Shown here one piece after another: positions 19,038 to 28,357 of a stretch of 64,000 bases of DNA. The stretch spans positions 620,001 to 684,000 of the forward strand of contig NZ_JAPDHZ010000003.1 in assembly GCF_029525555.1 (NCBI RefSeq), given 5' to 3'. Source of the stretch: Cohnella ginsengisoli. GTDB lineage: Bacteria > Bacillota > Bacilli > Paenibacillales > Paenibacillaceae. The position numbers and the translations under genes were made by a program. Position 1 is the stretch's first letter. Each line of letters starts with the position of its first letter. The notes below the pieces were generated by a model. That model made no database searches. It was not told the DNA's origin and saw only the letters and a program-made list of their open reading frames with translations.

Positions 19038-20591
19038 TTACTTGCCGGTGTTGCTGACCCAGATGACGTTGTCTTCGTCCTGTCCGTTCACCGGCCACCA
19101 ATGGAAGCCGTCCTGATGCAGCAGCTTGTGCGCCTGCTGCGGTCCCCAAGCGCCGGCGGAGTAGTGGGCAAGATCGGCGGCATGCTCCTGCCAGGCGGCC
19201 GCGATCGGATCGACCAGCTGCCAGGCGGCCGCAAGCTCGTCCCAACGCGTGAAGTAGGTCGAATCCCCGCGCGCCGCGTCGAAGATCAAACGTTCGTAGG
19301 CTTCAGGCGTGTTGATGCCGACCTGGCAGCTCTGGCAGAATTCCATCGCCACGGGCTGCACGGTCATCTCGTTGCCCGGCTTTTTGGCGTTGATCCGGAT
19401 GTAGATGCCTTCCATCGGATTGACGCGAATGACCAGCAGGTTCGGCTGGAGCTGCTGACGGCTCGCGAACAGCAGGTTGCCCGGCACGTTCTTGAACTCG
19501 ACGACGATCTCGGTCGACTTGACCGGGAGCCGCTTGCCCGTGCGGACGTAGAACGGCACGCCCGACCACCGGAAATTGTCCACGAACAGACGAGCAGCGA
19601 AAAACGTCTCGGTCGTCGAATCCGCGGGCACCGAATCTTCCTCGCGGTAACCCTTGAGCGCTTGGCCTCTTAGCTCGCCCGACGTGTATTGGCCGCGGAT
19701 GACGCGCTCGCGTACCTCGTCGCCGGACTTGAAGCTGCGCAGGGAGCGCAGCACCTTGACCTTCTCGTCGCGGATCGCTTCGGGATCGAGATGGCTCGGA
19801 GGCTCCATCGCGATCATCGTCAGCATCTGCAGCATATGGTTCTGCACCATGTCGCGCAGCGCGCCCGACTTGTTGTAGTAGGCGCCTCGCTCTTCGACGC
19901 CGACTGTCTCGGACAGCGTGATCTGGACGTTCGCGATATGCTGCTTGTTCCAGAGCGGCTCGAAGAAGGCGTTCGCGAAGCGAATGACCTCGATGTTCTG
20001 CACCATTTCCTTGCCCAGGTAATGGTCGATCCGGAATACTTCTTCCTCTTTGAACACGTGCCGGATCTCCTCGTTCAGCTTGGACGCGGATGGATAGTCG
20101 TAGCCGAACGGCTTTTCGATGACCAGTCTGTGCCAGCCCGCGCTCTCCAGCATGCCGCCGTCGCGAAGATTCCTGGAAACGGTGCCGAAAAGCTCAGGCG
20201 CGAGCGCCAGGTAGAAGAGGCGATTGCCGGCGATCGAATAGCGCGCTTCGAGCGCTTCCGTCGACGCCTGCAACTCGCGGAAACCGTCCACGTTGCCGAT
20301 GTCGAGCGAATGGTACGTGAAGCGTTCCGCGAAGTCCTGCCATTCCTGGCCTTCCCCGATTTTGTAGCGGCAAAACTCCTTGATCGATTCGAGGACGTCC
20401 TCGCGGAACTGCTCGTCCGTGCGCGGACGCCGCGCGAGGCCGACGATGGCGAATTTGTCGCCTAGCTTGCCTTCGCGGTATAGGCTGTACAAAGCCGGGA
20501 ACAGCTTGCGGCGAGCCAGGTCGCCCGTCGCGCCGAAGATAAAGTAAACCGCGCCATCCGCGGTTACGTTGTCGATCAATTGGTCCGTCAT
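19038..20591 (-). CDS. zwf: Glucose-6-phosphate 1-dehydrogenase
   Basis: Oxidises glucose 6-phosphate to 6-phosphogluconolactone with NADP, first step of the oxidative pentose phosphate pathway. 517 residues. The nucleotide site FGATGDLARRKLFPALY is at about 19-35, and the substrate-binding/catalytic signature RIDHYLGKE is present with its His and Lys. LVIEKPFGYD precedes it as expected. Intact frame, single gene with its own terminator; 268 bp separate it from a divergent gene on the plus strand. Confidence 0.98.
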   Translation of the reverse strand: MTDQLIDNVTADGAVYFIFGATGDLARRKLFPALYSLYREGKLGDKFAIVGLARRPRTDEQFREDVLESIKEFCRYKIGEGQEWQDFAERFTYHSLDIGNVDGFRELQASTEALEARYSIAGNRLFYLALAPELFGTVSRNLRDGGMLESAGWHRLVIEKPFGYDYPSASKLNEEIRHVFKEEEVFRIDHYLGKEMVQNIEVIRFANAFFEPLWNKQHIANVQITLSETVGVEERGAYYNKSGALRDMVQNHMLQMLTMIAMEPPSHLDPEAIRDEKVKVLRSLRSFKSGDEVRERVIRGQYTSGELRGQALKGYREEDSVPADSTTETFFAARLFVDNFRWSGVPFYVRTGKRLPVKSTEIVVEFKNVPGNLLFASRQQLQPNLLVIRVNPMEGIYIRINAKKPGNEMTVQPVAMEFCQSCQVGINTPEAYERLIFDAARGDSTYFTRWDELAAAWQLVDPIAAAWQEHAADLAHYSAGAWGPQQAHKLLHQDGFHWWPVNGQDEDNVIWVSNTGK

Positions 20592-20859
20592 TCGTTCTTC
20601 AACTCTCTATGCGGTAGGATAGCGTTCGCCCGAACTCCGGCCGGATCGCCGCAGCTTCTGTCGGACTGCATCGCTTTAAAGCCCAAGTTTGACCCTTACT
20701 CATGCACAGTAGTTTATCATAATTGACTTCGCTAAGCTATTCTTTTGGCTTTTTTTGACAACCGCCGTGCCGGTGTTTCAAGCGCATGCGGACCGGGTAA
20801 TTCAGCATAACTTATTAAAATAGGAAATTACGGCCGAATGCCGGAGGAGGTCAGCGATT

Positions 20860-21393
20860 ATGGCCATACGTTTCAACAGCTTGTACGGACCCGCCCGTCT
20901 TACGTCCCGGGTAACCCCCGTCAATCGAGTGACGCCGCTCTTGCCGTTCCAGGAAGTACTCGACGAGGAATCGTACCGGTACGTTCGCGATGAAGACGAT
21001 TCGCGACGCGCGCCCGCGCCTGCGCCGCTGCCCTCTCACGTCAAGCGCGCCGCCGAAGCCGCCTCGTCCGTCGTGAAGCAGGCGATCGAAGTGAATTACG
21101 CCGTCGACAAAGTGTACGCAAGTCCGTCCGACGCCGCGATGACCGAGCTTCAGGACAAGGCCGAGAGCTTGAGCCGAAGCCTCCAATCGGAGCAAGAGCT
21201 TCAGCTCGATCCGAGTATCGGAGAGCGCCTCTCCGCCGCCTATTCGCCCATGGGCTGGCGCAGGGTCGCCGAGCCGTTGGCCGAGCAAGCCCCTTGGCGG
21301 ATGATTCCCATCCGCGAAGCGATCTATACCGATCAAATGCAGCTGCAGTCGCTGTATCCCGATACCGGCCTGCTGCTCAGCGCGGAAGCTTAA
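20860..21393 (+). CDS. Uncharacterised 177-residue protein
   Basis: One of few plus-strand genes. Good ribosome site GGAGGAGG about 9 nt upstream of the ATG. No signal peptide or membrane segment. The N-terminal 55 residues are basic and Pro-rich and probably disordered (RRAPAPAPLPSHVKR); the middle is helical (KRAAEAASSVVKQAIEVNYAVDK, MTELQDKAESLSRSLQSEQEL); the end (SPMGWRRVAEPL...TDQMQLQSLYPDTGLLL) looks structured. I do not recognise the family. Divergent from zwf; followed by a strong terminator, so monocistronic. Confidence 0.75.
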   Translation: MAIRFNSLYGPARLTSRVTPVNRVTPLLPFQEVLDEESYRYVRDEDDSRRAPAPAPLPSHVKRAAEAASSVVKQAIEVNYAVDKVYASPSDAAMTELQDKAESLSRSLQSEQELQLDPSIGERLSAAYSPMGWRRVAEPLAEQAPWRMIPIREAIYTDQMQLQSLYPDTGLLLSAEA

Positions 21394-21405
21394 ATGCGAT
21401 CTTGG

Positions 21406-21448
21406 AAAAGGGACGTTGCAGCGCTATGCTGCGCGTCCCTTTTTTTTA
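21406..21448. terminator. Strong terminator between convergent genes
   Basis: AAAAGGGACG/CGTCCCTTTTTTTT stem with an inner GCAGCGC..GCTGC helix. Eight T on the plus strand end the 177-residue gene; the symmetric A/T tails allow it to act on the minus strand too. Confidence 0.9.
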
Positions 21449-21464
21449 GAAGACGGAAAAACCG

Positions 21465-23153
21465 CTAGATTCCCTCCGCGTAGTCGGCCAAGTCGAGCGC
21501 AGCCCCGTTCAGCCTGCGCAGCGGCGTCTCTGCCGCAGTCGCTGCCAGTTCGAGCCGGTCTCCCTCCAGCGTCTCATAGACGACGCCAAACGCATCGCCG
21601 GACGATCCCTCGCCCGTCCAAGACGGCCGCCGGCCTTCCATCCGATCGCCATAGGCACGCAGCAAACCCTTGGAATCGATGCTTTGCGCGACGATGCCCA
21701 ATCGTTTCGCCGCCTGCGCCGCGTCGGCCGCCTCGACGACGAATCCGTGACGGCCGGGTGCGCCCTCGCAGTTGAAGCGGCTCGCCGACTCGACGGCCTT
21801 ACAGTCCCCGAACGGATAAACAGCCAGCAGCACGCCGGATGCGCACCCGAACCACGCGCTTTCCCGGAAGATCCACTCGCCCTTCGGCAGGACGCCTGCG
21901 ATTCCGTCCCCGGCCTTCGGGTACAGCGCGATCGCCGTCCCGCGGTGGTAAAGCGTTTCTCCGCCATCTGACGCATGACGCGGATCGCCCGGCGAATACC
22001 CTTCTCCGCGCGGGAAAAAGTAGAGTCTGTTCGCGCCCTCGACGGCGGAGAGAGGCAACGTCACTTCCCAGCGATGCTGCTCGTTATCGAACTCGGCCGC
22101 CCGCTCGATTAGTCCGCCGACCGCGAATCCGCTCGCGCTGAATAAATAGCTGTGCAGCGGCGACCGGGCTTCGCCCACGGGATGGATGCGCCGCTTCGTC
22201 TCCGCTGTCGCGGAACGATCCAGCGCCTCTCGCCTTGCGGATGCCGGCGCCACATGCAGCAGAAAACCCGCATACTCGACCCGTGGCAGCGGATCCGGCA
22301 GCGCGAAATCTCCGAATTGCACGTAATCGAAGGCGACGTTGCCGTCTCGCGGCAGGTCGGCAGGCAGACTGCGCATCCGCCCTCCCGCCCAGGCACCGCC
22401 CAGATAATGCCGCGCGCGATAAGTCCACAGCGCATCCAGCAGCTCGGCGGCGCCCGATTGGACGGCCGGGTCCCGTACGACGTCCTTCACGCATACGAAC
22501 GCTTGAACCCAGTGCCAGAACCACGGGAGGGCGCCGTATTCAGCCATGCCTTGCTCCCGCACGCGCGCTAGCGTCAATCGCAGGTCGTGCAAGCCCGCTT
22601 CGCGAAGATCCGCGTCGGCATACCGCTCCCCGAGCAGCAGCTTTGCAGCCGTGTATTTCGCTTCATGATGGCCGAAGGTCCGCTGCGCGACCCGGTAGTA
22701 AGCGCTGCCGTACAATCTGTCGATCGCCGTATCGACAGCCTGGGCGAGCGACGGCCCCATTTCCTCGCCGTAACGGTCCGCGAACCAGATCAAGAGACAG
22801 CCCATGAGTTCGGCGGGCAGCGGATTGATCGGCGCGAGCCGGGGCTCGGGATGCAAGCCGAGCGGCCAATGTCCGTACGTCGGGCTGCCTGGATCGCCGT
22901 CCTGAAGCGACAGCACCGTCAGCAGTACGCCGGACGCCTTTTCTTTGCCCGCCTGCCGGTCGCAGGGGGCCTCGGCTTCCGGATCGCAGCAGATCGCGAA
23001 CAGAGCCGATGCCGCGTAAAAATTGTTCCTGATATCGCCGTGGTTCCACAATCCGCTATCCAGCAGCGGCTCCGACCAGGCAGCCGCCGCCGTCTTCAAC
23101 CGCACTTCCGCCAATCGCGATTTCATCTCCGTCACGCTTCGCACGCTCCCCAT
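21465..23153 (-). CDS. Uncharacterised protein, possibly an alpha/alpha-toroid plus beta-sandwich enzyme
   Basis: 562 residues, intact, no signal peptide. First ~260 residues are helical with scattered W, H and Y (SGLWNHGDIRNNFYAASALF, TFGHHEAKYTAAKLLLGERY, ALPWFWHWVQAFVCVKDV); the remainder is beta-rich. That layout recalls polysaccharide lyases of the heparinase/chondroitin lyase type, but no diagnostic motif is clear, so I name no function. Start is uncertain: ATG 23153 overlaps a TATAAT sequence, while an in-frame GTG at 23135 has GGGGAG upstream. Single gene; 600 bp upstream hold no gene. Confidence 0.7.
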   Translation of the reverse strand: MGSVRSVTEMKSRLAEVRLKTAAAAWSEPLLDSGLWNHGDIRNNFYAASALFAICCDPEAEAPCDRQAGKEKASGVLLTVLSLQDGDPGSPTYGHWPLGLHPEPRLAPINPLPAELMGCLLIWFADRYGEEMGPSLAQAVDTAIDRLYGSAYYRVAQRTFGHHEAKYTAAKLLLGERYADADLREAGLHDLRLTLARVREQGMAEYGALPWFWHWVQAFVCVKDVVRDPAVQSGAAELLDALWTYRARHYLGGAWAGGRMRSLPADLPRDGNVAFDYVQFGDFALPDPLPRVEYAGFLLHVAPASARREALDRSATAETKRRIHPVGEARSPLHSYLFSASGFAVGGLIERAAEFDNEQHRWEVTLPLSAVEGANRLYFFPRGEGYSPGDPRHASDGGETLYHRGTAIALYPKAGDGIAGVLPKGEWIFRESAWFGCASGVLLAVYPFGDCKAVESASRFNCEGAPGRHGFVVEAADAAQAAKRLGIVAQSIDSKGLLRAYGDRMEGRRPSWTGEGSSGDAFGVVYETLEGDRLELAATAAETPLRRLNGAALDLADYAEGI

Positions 23154-23198
23154 TATAGGCTAGTCTCCGCCGATCGGATTCGGGATTCTGAACTGCTT

Positions 23199-23453
23199 CG
23201 ATTGAAAGGTATCCCTTTCGCTCAGGTGAAGCTGTTTTTATTCGTTTGAACGGTATCCCCTTCAATCAGGCATAGCCTCTTTCCTTTTCTTTTATCGATA
23301 TCTCTTCGCTTAGGTATCAACTTGATCAAAATCCGGATAACGACGTCTGATCCCCGTTGGTCTCATGTCCTGTTCGAAGGGGATATCGTTTAAACTCGGT
23401 ACACTGCGAAGGTTGACCGCTTCCTGAAGCAAGGGGATACGTTTCAAACGCAT
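23199..23453. repeat. Five copies of a ~20-bp motif in both orientations in a gene-free stretch
   Basis: The motif, approximately AAGGGGATACCGTTTAAACG, occurs on the minus strand at 23199-23217, 23243-23262 and (degenerate) 23289-23306, and on the plus strand at 23377-23399 and 23431-23453. Opposed copies can pair over about 18 bp. The stretch 23160-23697 otherwise shows no coding signal on either strand. Function unknown. Confidence 0.6.
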
Positions 23454-23697
23454 GCCGATCGAAGTCCAATCGTTCAGCGCTTCCCTCTGCCGCCTCATCA
23501 AACTGGTGCTCCAAGTCGAGCGCGCTAGCCCGTCCTGCCTTCCCCCAACCGGCTTCGTAACGCCTCGCATATAATTTCTTCTACGCCGCGGTCGCCGTCT
23601 CCTTCGAACGCGAACGCGTCCCGCAGCTAAAGTATTGGCAGCTAGCGGCAGCTCGCACGACGCCAGTCGAGTTTCCGGTCACGGTCGGATAATAAAT

Positions 23698-23722
23698 ATA
23701 CCGTCACTCCCGGTGACGGTAT
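23698..23722 (-). terminator. Hairpin downstream of the EAL gene
   Basis: ATACCGTCAC/GTGACGGTAT stem with 5-nt loop, 45 bp after the EAL stop; followed on the minus strand by ATTTATTAT, so a weak terminator. Confidence 0.55.
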
Positions 23723-23766
23723 TCGTTCTTTTGCGCGCTAAGATTGATCTGTGGATCCGGCGCTTG

Positions 23767-24957
23767 TTAGCGCCGATCGTCAGCCATCGGTCCCGGCCGG
23801 CCGAGCAGGTAACCTTGGGCATAAGGAACGCCCATCGAGATCAGCTTGTCCAACTCCTGCTGCGTCTCCACGCCCTCGGCGATCAGTCCGATCCCCATGC
23901 GGTCGGCGGCTTCGACGAGCGTGCCGAGCATATGCTCTTTGAACGTATCCGCATGCAAGCCGCTGACAATCGATCGATCCACCTTGATGTAGTCCGGTCT
24001 GAGCTCGACGATCGACAGCAAGGAGGAGTAGCCCGCCCCGACATCGTCGATGGCGATCTTGTAGCCCTGGCTCCGGTAATGCGCCAGCACGCGCTGCACC
24101 GAGCCGAAGTCCCGGATGCTCGACCGCTCCGTAATCTCGAAGACGACCTGATCCGGCGTCAGCCCGTGCGACTCCAGCAGCGCCAGCGTCTTCCAAGGCG
24201 CGAACTGAGGCGCGTCGATGATGCGGGGGGACAGGTTCAGGAAGAGCTTCTGATCCTTCGCAAGGCCGGCGCTGCCCGAGATGGCCCGCTCCCGGGCAAG
24301 GCGGTCGAGCGCATAATCCTTGCCTGCGCGTTCCGCGAATTCGAATAACGGCAGCGGCCCGCTGAAGACGTCGGAGTCCGTCGGCCTCGACAACGCCTCG
24401 TAACCCAATGGCCGACGCTCGCGAATGTCCACGATCGGCTGATAGACGGACCGCAGCGCCTGACTTTCCAGCAGCCGCTCCAATTCGCCGAGCCGAAGCG
24501 CGTCGTCCAGCGCGTCCTCGTGCTGCCCGCTCTGCATCGCCTCACGCGCCATCTCGTGCAGCTTGCGCCCGGTCGCCTCTCCTCGCTTGAATTCGCCGAA
24601 CGCGCAGCCTGCGCGAAGCGACGGCATGCCGGGCAGCTCCTCCCGCAGCGCCGGCTCCAGCAGCCGCTGTTTGTACGCCCTCGCGGACTGCATCAGCTCG
24701 CGTCTGAAGCGGCCCGGCTCCTCCTGCTTGGCCGCGCAGAAAAAGAGCATCAGGTCGTTGTGCAGCCACTTCGCCGCGTACGGCCTGGCCGGCTCCGGGA
24801 AGCTTTCCTGAAGCAGCTCCTCCGCTCTCTTTTTCCACCTCGCCTCGATCAGCGAGGCCGCGCTCCCCGCAGCGCCGCTCCAATAGAAGTACAGCAGGGC
24901 GGCCTCTCTGTCCGCTACCCTGGAAATGCCCGGCCCCGGATACGTTCCCAACGCCAT
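23767..24957 (-). CDS. EAL-domain protein, probable c-di-GMP phosphodiesterase
   Basis: Hydrolyses cyclic di-GMP to pGpG. 396 residues. N-terminal ~165 residues are helical and unrecognised; the EAL domain follows (YEALSR at 187-189, NLSP, EITERS, AIDDVGAGYSS, DYIKVDRS, AEGVET). All the metal and catalytic positions appear kept, so it is probably active. ATG at 24957 has GGAGGAGG 8 nt upstream, and the gene starts 22 bp after a GGDEF gene, so synthesis and breakdown of the messenger are co-expressed. Confidence 0.92.
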   Translation of the reverse strand: MALGTYPGPGISRVADREAALLYFYWSGAAGSAASLIEARWKKRAEELLQESFPEPARPYAAKWLHNDLMLFFCAAKQEEPGRFRRELMQSARAYKQRLLEPALREELPGMPSLRAGCAFGEFKRGEATGRKLHEMAREAMQSGQHEDALDDALRLGELERLLESQALRSVYQPIVDIRERRPLGYEALSRPTDSDVFSGPLPLFEFAERAGKDYALDRLARERAISGSAGLAKDQKLFLNLSPRIIDAPQFAPWKTLALLESHGLTPDQVVFEITERSSIRDFGSVQRVLAHYRSQGYKIAIDDVGAGYSSLLSIVELRPDYIKVDRSIVSGLHADTFKEHMLGTLVEAADRMGIGLIAEGVETQQELDKLISMGVPYAQGYLLGRPGPMADDRR

Positions 24958-24979
24958 CGTGTCTCCTCCTCCAGCCGTC

Positions 24980-26460
24980 TTATGCCCGTTCTTCGAATGA
25001 TGCTGCGAATGCCTCGATGACGGCGTACGCGCTTCCCGGCAGTTCTTTGGCTTTTTTCTTGCACGCCGCGGCCAATCGCGACAGTTCCTCGTGGCTGACG
25101 ACCCCCGACCCGTCCCAGCGGATAACGGCGATTGACAGCGATACGCCAGGCTGCTGTACCGCGCTGCCATGCCTGTCGATCACCGTCGTCGGGCGAGCCG
25201 TGCCGTACATCGGGTCGACGCCGGCGTGGAACCGGTCGATGAAGGCGCGGCAGCGCGCTTCGGGATCGGGGCGATCGCTGATCGAGATGAAGTCGTCTCC
25301 CCCGATATGGCCCAGGAAATGATCGCTCCCGTCCTCCTGGTTCAGGTTCCCGTCGAGCACGGAAGCCGTATAACGGATCATATCGTCCCCGGCGCTATAG
25401 CCGTAGCTGTCGTTAAACCATTTAAAATAGTCCAGATCCGCGTAATAAACGCTGAACGGTTTGCGCATTTTGATGCGGGCTTCGATCTCCCGGCGGATGA
25501 TATCCCCGCCAGGCAGTCCCGTAAGCGGGTTGACGCGCCGCGCCGCTTCGGCTTGCAGCGAAGCGAACGACTCGAGCAGCGCCTTGACGGTGACGCCGCC
25601 TACGTACCTGCCCTGCTCGGTCACGATGACCGTATCGTAAAGCTGAGAGTCCGGGCGGTCCATGGCCAGACGGGCGACGGCTTCCACCTGCATGTCCGCC
25701 TCCGCGACGAGCGGCGCATTCTCCATGATCTTGTCGATCGTCCGATTCCAATACAGCGGCATGCCGAACTTGGACGCCAGCATCCGGTTCAGCCTGTCCC
25801 GCGTGATCAGTCCGCGCGGCTGTCCCGCGATCACGACGACGATGCTGTGGCTGTCCGGCTGTTCTTCGAACCACTCGGCGGCGGCCGAGACCGGCGTCTC
25901 GGGGGGGCATGGCCGCCATCGCGGTCGCGAGCCGCCCGACCGTGAGTCCCGGTTCGCCCTCCGACCACGGTTCGGACGATTTGGTATCTGCCGTCTTTTT
26001 CGACGGCTTCGCTGCCGGTTCCGGAACGCTGGCTTTGGCTTCCTCCAGCGATTTGTACGCGAGCGCGCCTGCCTCCAGCATGCCTTCCATGAGCAGTTGC
26101 TCCGCGTTGTGTCCGTGGGCTCTTGAAGGCAGCAGGATATATCCGAAGCCGATCTGGGCTTCGTCCCCCCCTGTCCTCTGCAAGGATGGCGCGAAGCTGC
26201 GCCTCGAGCTCGGGCCGGACGGCTTGGCGCCGGCTTTCGTCTTCCGGCAGCCGCACGGCGAGCAGCAGCAGACGCTCGCCCTGCCAGCCCCACTGGATTT
26301 GGGGACGGCCTTCCATCCACTGCTTCAGCTTTTTCTTCGGCCAGGTCGCTCTGTCGGGACCAAGCCGCCCTGCCAGCATGCCGACGTTTCCCTCGCGGGA
26401 ACCCCCGACGATCGTCCTGATGCATGCCGGATTCAGAAGACTTTTTACCCATTTACTCAT
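24980..26460 (-). CDS. CBS-GGDEF protein, probable diguanylate cyclase (two frameshifts)
   Basis: Predicted to make c-di-GMP. Reading from MSKWVKSLLNPAC the order is an unrecognised N-terminal domain (about 150 residues), a pair of CBS motifs (VVIAGQPRGLITRDRLN..., VIVTEQGRYVGGVTVKALLE), then a GGDEF domain whose signature is GGDDF (IGGDDFISI), a variant found in active cyclases. The frame breaks at seven-C (26165-26171) and seven-G (25901-25907) runs; six bases at each give one 492-residue protein. Start 26460 has GTGGAGG. CBS pairs often bind adenine nucleotides, so activity may follow energy state (inference). Cotranscribed with the EAL gene. Confidence 0.85.
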
Positions 26461-26600
26461 GGTAGCCGCCTCCACTGACAACCTGCTTCTTACCTATTGT
26501 AGCCCTGAATCGTTAACGCAAGGTAATATTTACCGTCAGAAAATAAAAAAAATTGTCGATCACGGTCGAACTTCGGACTTGAGGCGCGCATTCCGGCATT

Positions 26601-26640
26601 AAAAAAACCGCATGCGGCGCGCTTGGCGCGGTTCATGCGG
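26601..26640 (-). terminator. Terminator of the lia/psp operon
   Basis: Stem CCGCATG/CATGCGG around an inner GCGC helix, followed on the minus strand by TTTTTTT, 24 bp past the liaR stop. Confidence 0.85.
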
Positions 26641-26663
26641 CTGCTTTGTTTTCGGGTGGCGGG

Positions 26664-27317
26664 CTATTCGGCCAACCCGTTGCGGTGCGCGTAGATCGCC
26701 GCTTGGGTACGGTCCTCGACGCCGAGCTTGCTGAACATATTGGTGAGATGGTACTTTACCGTCTTGATGCCGATGAACAGCTCGTCCGCGATCTCTTGAT
26801 TGGACTTGCCTTGCGCGATAAGGTGAAGCACTTCCATCTCCCGGTCCGTCAACTCCTCGTGCGGCTGCGCCTCGGTCTGCGCGGGCCGTCTGAACCGGTT
26901 CATCATCTTGGAGGCGACTTGCGATTCGAGCACCGATTGGCCGCGGGCAGCGGCCCGGATCGCGTCCGCGATCTCGCTGGCCCTCGACGTCTTCAGCAAA
27001 TAGCTGAATGCGCCTGCCTCGATGACCGGATACATCTTTTCGTCGTCGAGAAAGCTCGTCAGTACGATGACGCGGCATTCCGGCTGCTGCTCGAGCAGAC
27101 GGCGCGTGGTCTCGATGCCGTCCATGCCTTCCATGACCAGGTCCATCAGCACGACGTCCGGATCGTACGCTTTTGCGAGCCGCAGTCCGTCTTGACCGTT
27201 GCCCGCTTCTCCCACGACTTCGATGCCTTCCTCGGTCCCCAATACGGCGGCCAGTCCGATTCTCACCATCTCGTGATCATCGACCAGCAGCACTTTGATC
27301 GGCTGTTGCTCCGCCAT
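26664..27317 (-). CDS. liaR: LiaR-type (NarL/FixJ) response regulator
   Basis: Envelope-stress response regulator. 217 residues. Receiver domain with acidic pair D13-D14, phosphorylation site D59 (VVLMDLVM), T at 91 region (VIVLTSF) and K at about 109; C-terminal LuxR helix-turn-helix ELTDREMEVLHLIAQGKSNQEIADELFIGIKTVKYHLTNMF. Overlaps liaS by 41 bp, so translation is coupled. Completes the LiaFSR set; in B. subtilis LiaR activates liaIH on cell-wall damage. Confidence 0.95.
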   Translation of the reverse strand: MAEQQPIKVLLVDDHEMVRIGLAAVLGTEEGIEVVGEAGNGQDGLRLAKAYDPDVVLMDLVMEGMDGIETTRRLLEQQPECRVIVLTSFLDDEKMYPVIEAGAFSYLLKTSRASEIADAIRAAARGQSVLESQVASKMMNRFRRPAQTEAQPHEELTDREMEVLHLIAQGKSNQEIADELFIGIKTVKYHLTNMFSKLGVEDRTQAAIYAHRNGLAE

Positions 27318-28344
27318 CTTCCCACCCTCTCTCTTCCGTCATGATCGGCACCCGAATCTCGATGCGCGTGCCTTTTCCCGGCGCGCTGGCGATGTTCAGG
27401 GAACCGCCGAGCTCGTTCACCCGTTCCTCCATGCTGACGATACCGTACGAAGCGTGCTTCTTTTCCTGGAGATCGAAGCCGACGCCGTCGTCCCGGATCG
27501 CCAGCCTGACGGTGTCTCCCCTTCTATGTAAAGCGATGTCCATCTTGTTCGCGCGGGCATGCCGGAGCGTGTTGGACAGCGCTTCTTGCACCATGCGGAA
27601 CAGATGATTCTCGATGCCCTTGTTCAGCGGCAGGTCTTCGTCCATATCGAGCGAGATATCGATGTCGACCTTGGCCCGCATCTCCTTCACCAGCTCGGGC
27701 ACCGCCTGGGACAGCCGCTTGCCCTCCAGATGGACGGGGCGCAGGTGCAGCAGCAGCGCCCTCATCTCGGACTGCGCGACGGACGACATCTCCTCGATGA
27801 GGGCGATCTGCCGCCTCGCCCGCTCGAAGTCCTGGTCCATCGTCCGCCCGACGGCGGTAGCCGTCATGGAGATGGCGAACAGCTGCTGGCTGACCGCGTC
27901 GTGCAGCTCGCGGGCGAGCCGCTGACGCTCCTCGACGACCGCACTCATGCGCGCCTTGGCCGCAAGCTCGGTATTGTTGGTCGACAGGCGCTGCAGCGAG
28001 GCGACCTGCTCCTCCCACTTCCGGCTGAAACGAACGAGCTGTTCGGCGAGCAAACCGATCTCGTCCTTGCCCATGTTCGGTTGCGGCTGCATCGGGCTGC
28101 CCCGCTCCATCAGCAGCAGCGTATGCCGCATCTGCTCGATGCGGCTGCGCGTGGGCAGGCTTCTGAACAGACCGAAGCCGACGCCCGCCACGATGAGGAC
28201 GCCGACTGCGGTGAGGCCGAAGGTGATGACGGTCGACCACGACTCGAACGGAGCCGCGAGTCCCTGGCTTTCCAACAGGTAAATGACGACGAAGCCGATC
28301 CCGAGGGAGAACAAAACAGCTTCGCCGATATGACGCCAGACCAT
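27277..28344 (-). CDS. liaS: LiaS-type sensor histidine kinase (HPK7)
   Basis: 355 residues. Two membrane helices (about 8-26 and 39-60), a HAMP-like linker, the HisKA_3 box ERQRLARELHDAVSQQL with phospho-acceptor H148, and an HATPase domain with DDGVGF and GKGTRIEI. Typical of the intramembrane-sensing LiaS family, which has little extracellular sequence. Start at 28344 has AAGGAGG 8 nt upstream and lies 13 bp after liaF. LiaF normally keeps this kinase inactive until envelope stress. Confidence 0.95.
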   Translation of the reverse strand: MVWRHIGEAVLFSLGIGFVVIYLLESQGLAAPFESWSTVITFGLTAVGVLIVAGVGFGLFRSLPTRSRIEQMRHTLLLMERGSPMQPQPNMGKDEIGLLAEQLVRFSRKWEEQVASLQRLSTNNTELAAKARMSAVVEERQRLARELHDAVSQQLFAISMTATAVGRTMDQDFERARRQIALIEEMSSVAQSEMRALLLHLRPVHLEGKRLSQAVPELVKEMRAKVDIDISLDMDEDLPLNKGIENHLFRMVQEALSNTLRHARANKMDIALHRRGDTVRLAIRDDGVGFDLQEKKHASYGIVSMEERVNELGGSLNIASAPGKGTRIEIRVPIMTEERGWEDGGATADQSAAGR

Positions 28345-28357
28345 TGTGCGCTCCTCC

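Noticed and set aside
24980..26460. Phase-variable contingency loci at the seven-base runs
   Set aside because: Similar one-base breaks occur in about twenty unrelated genes including core ones, which favours sequence error over selected phase variation.
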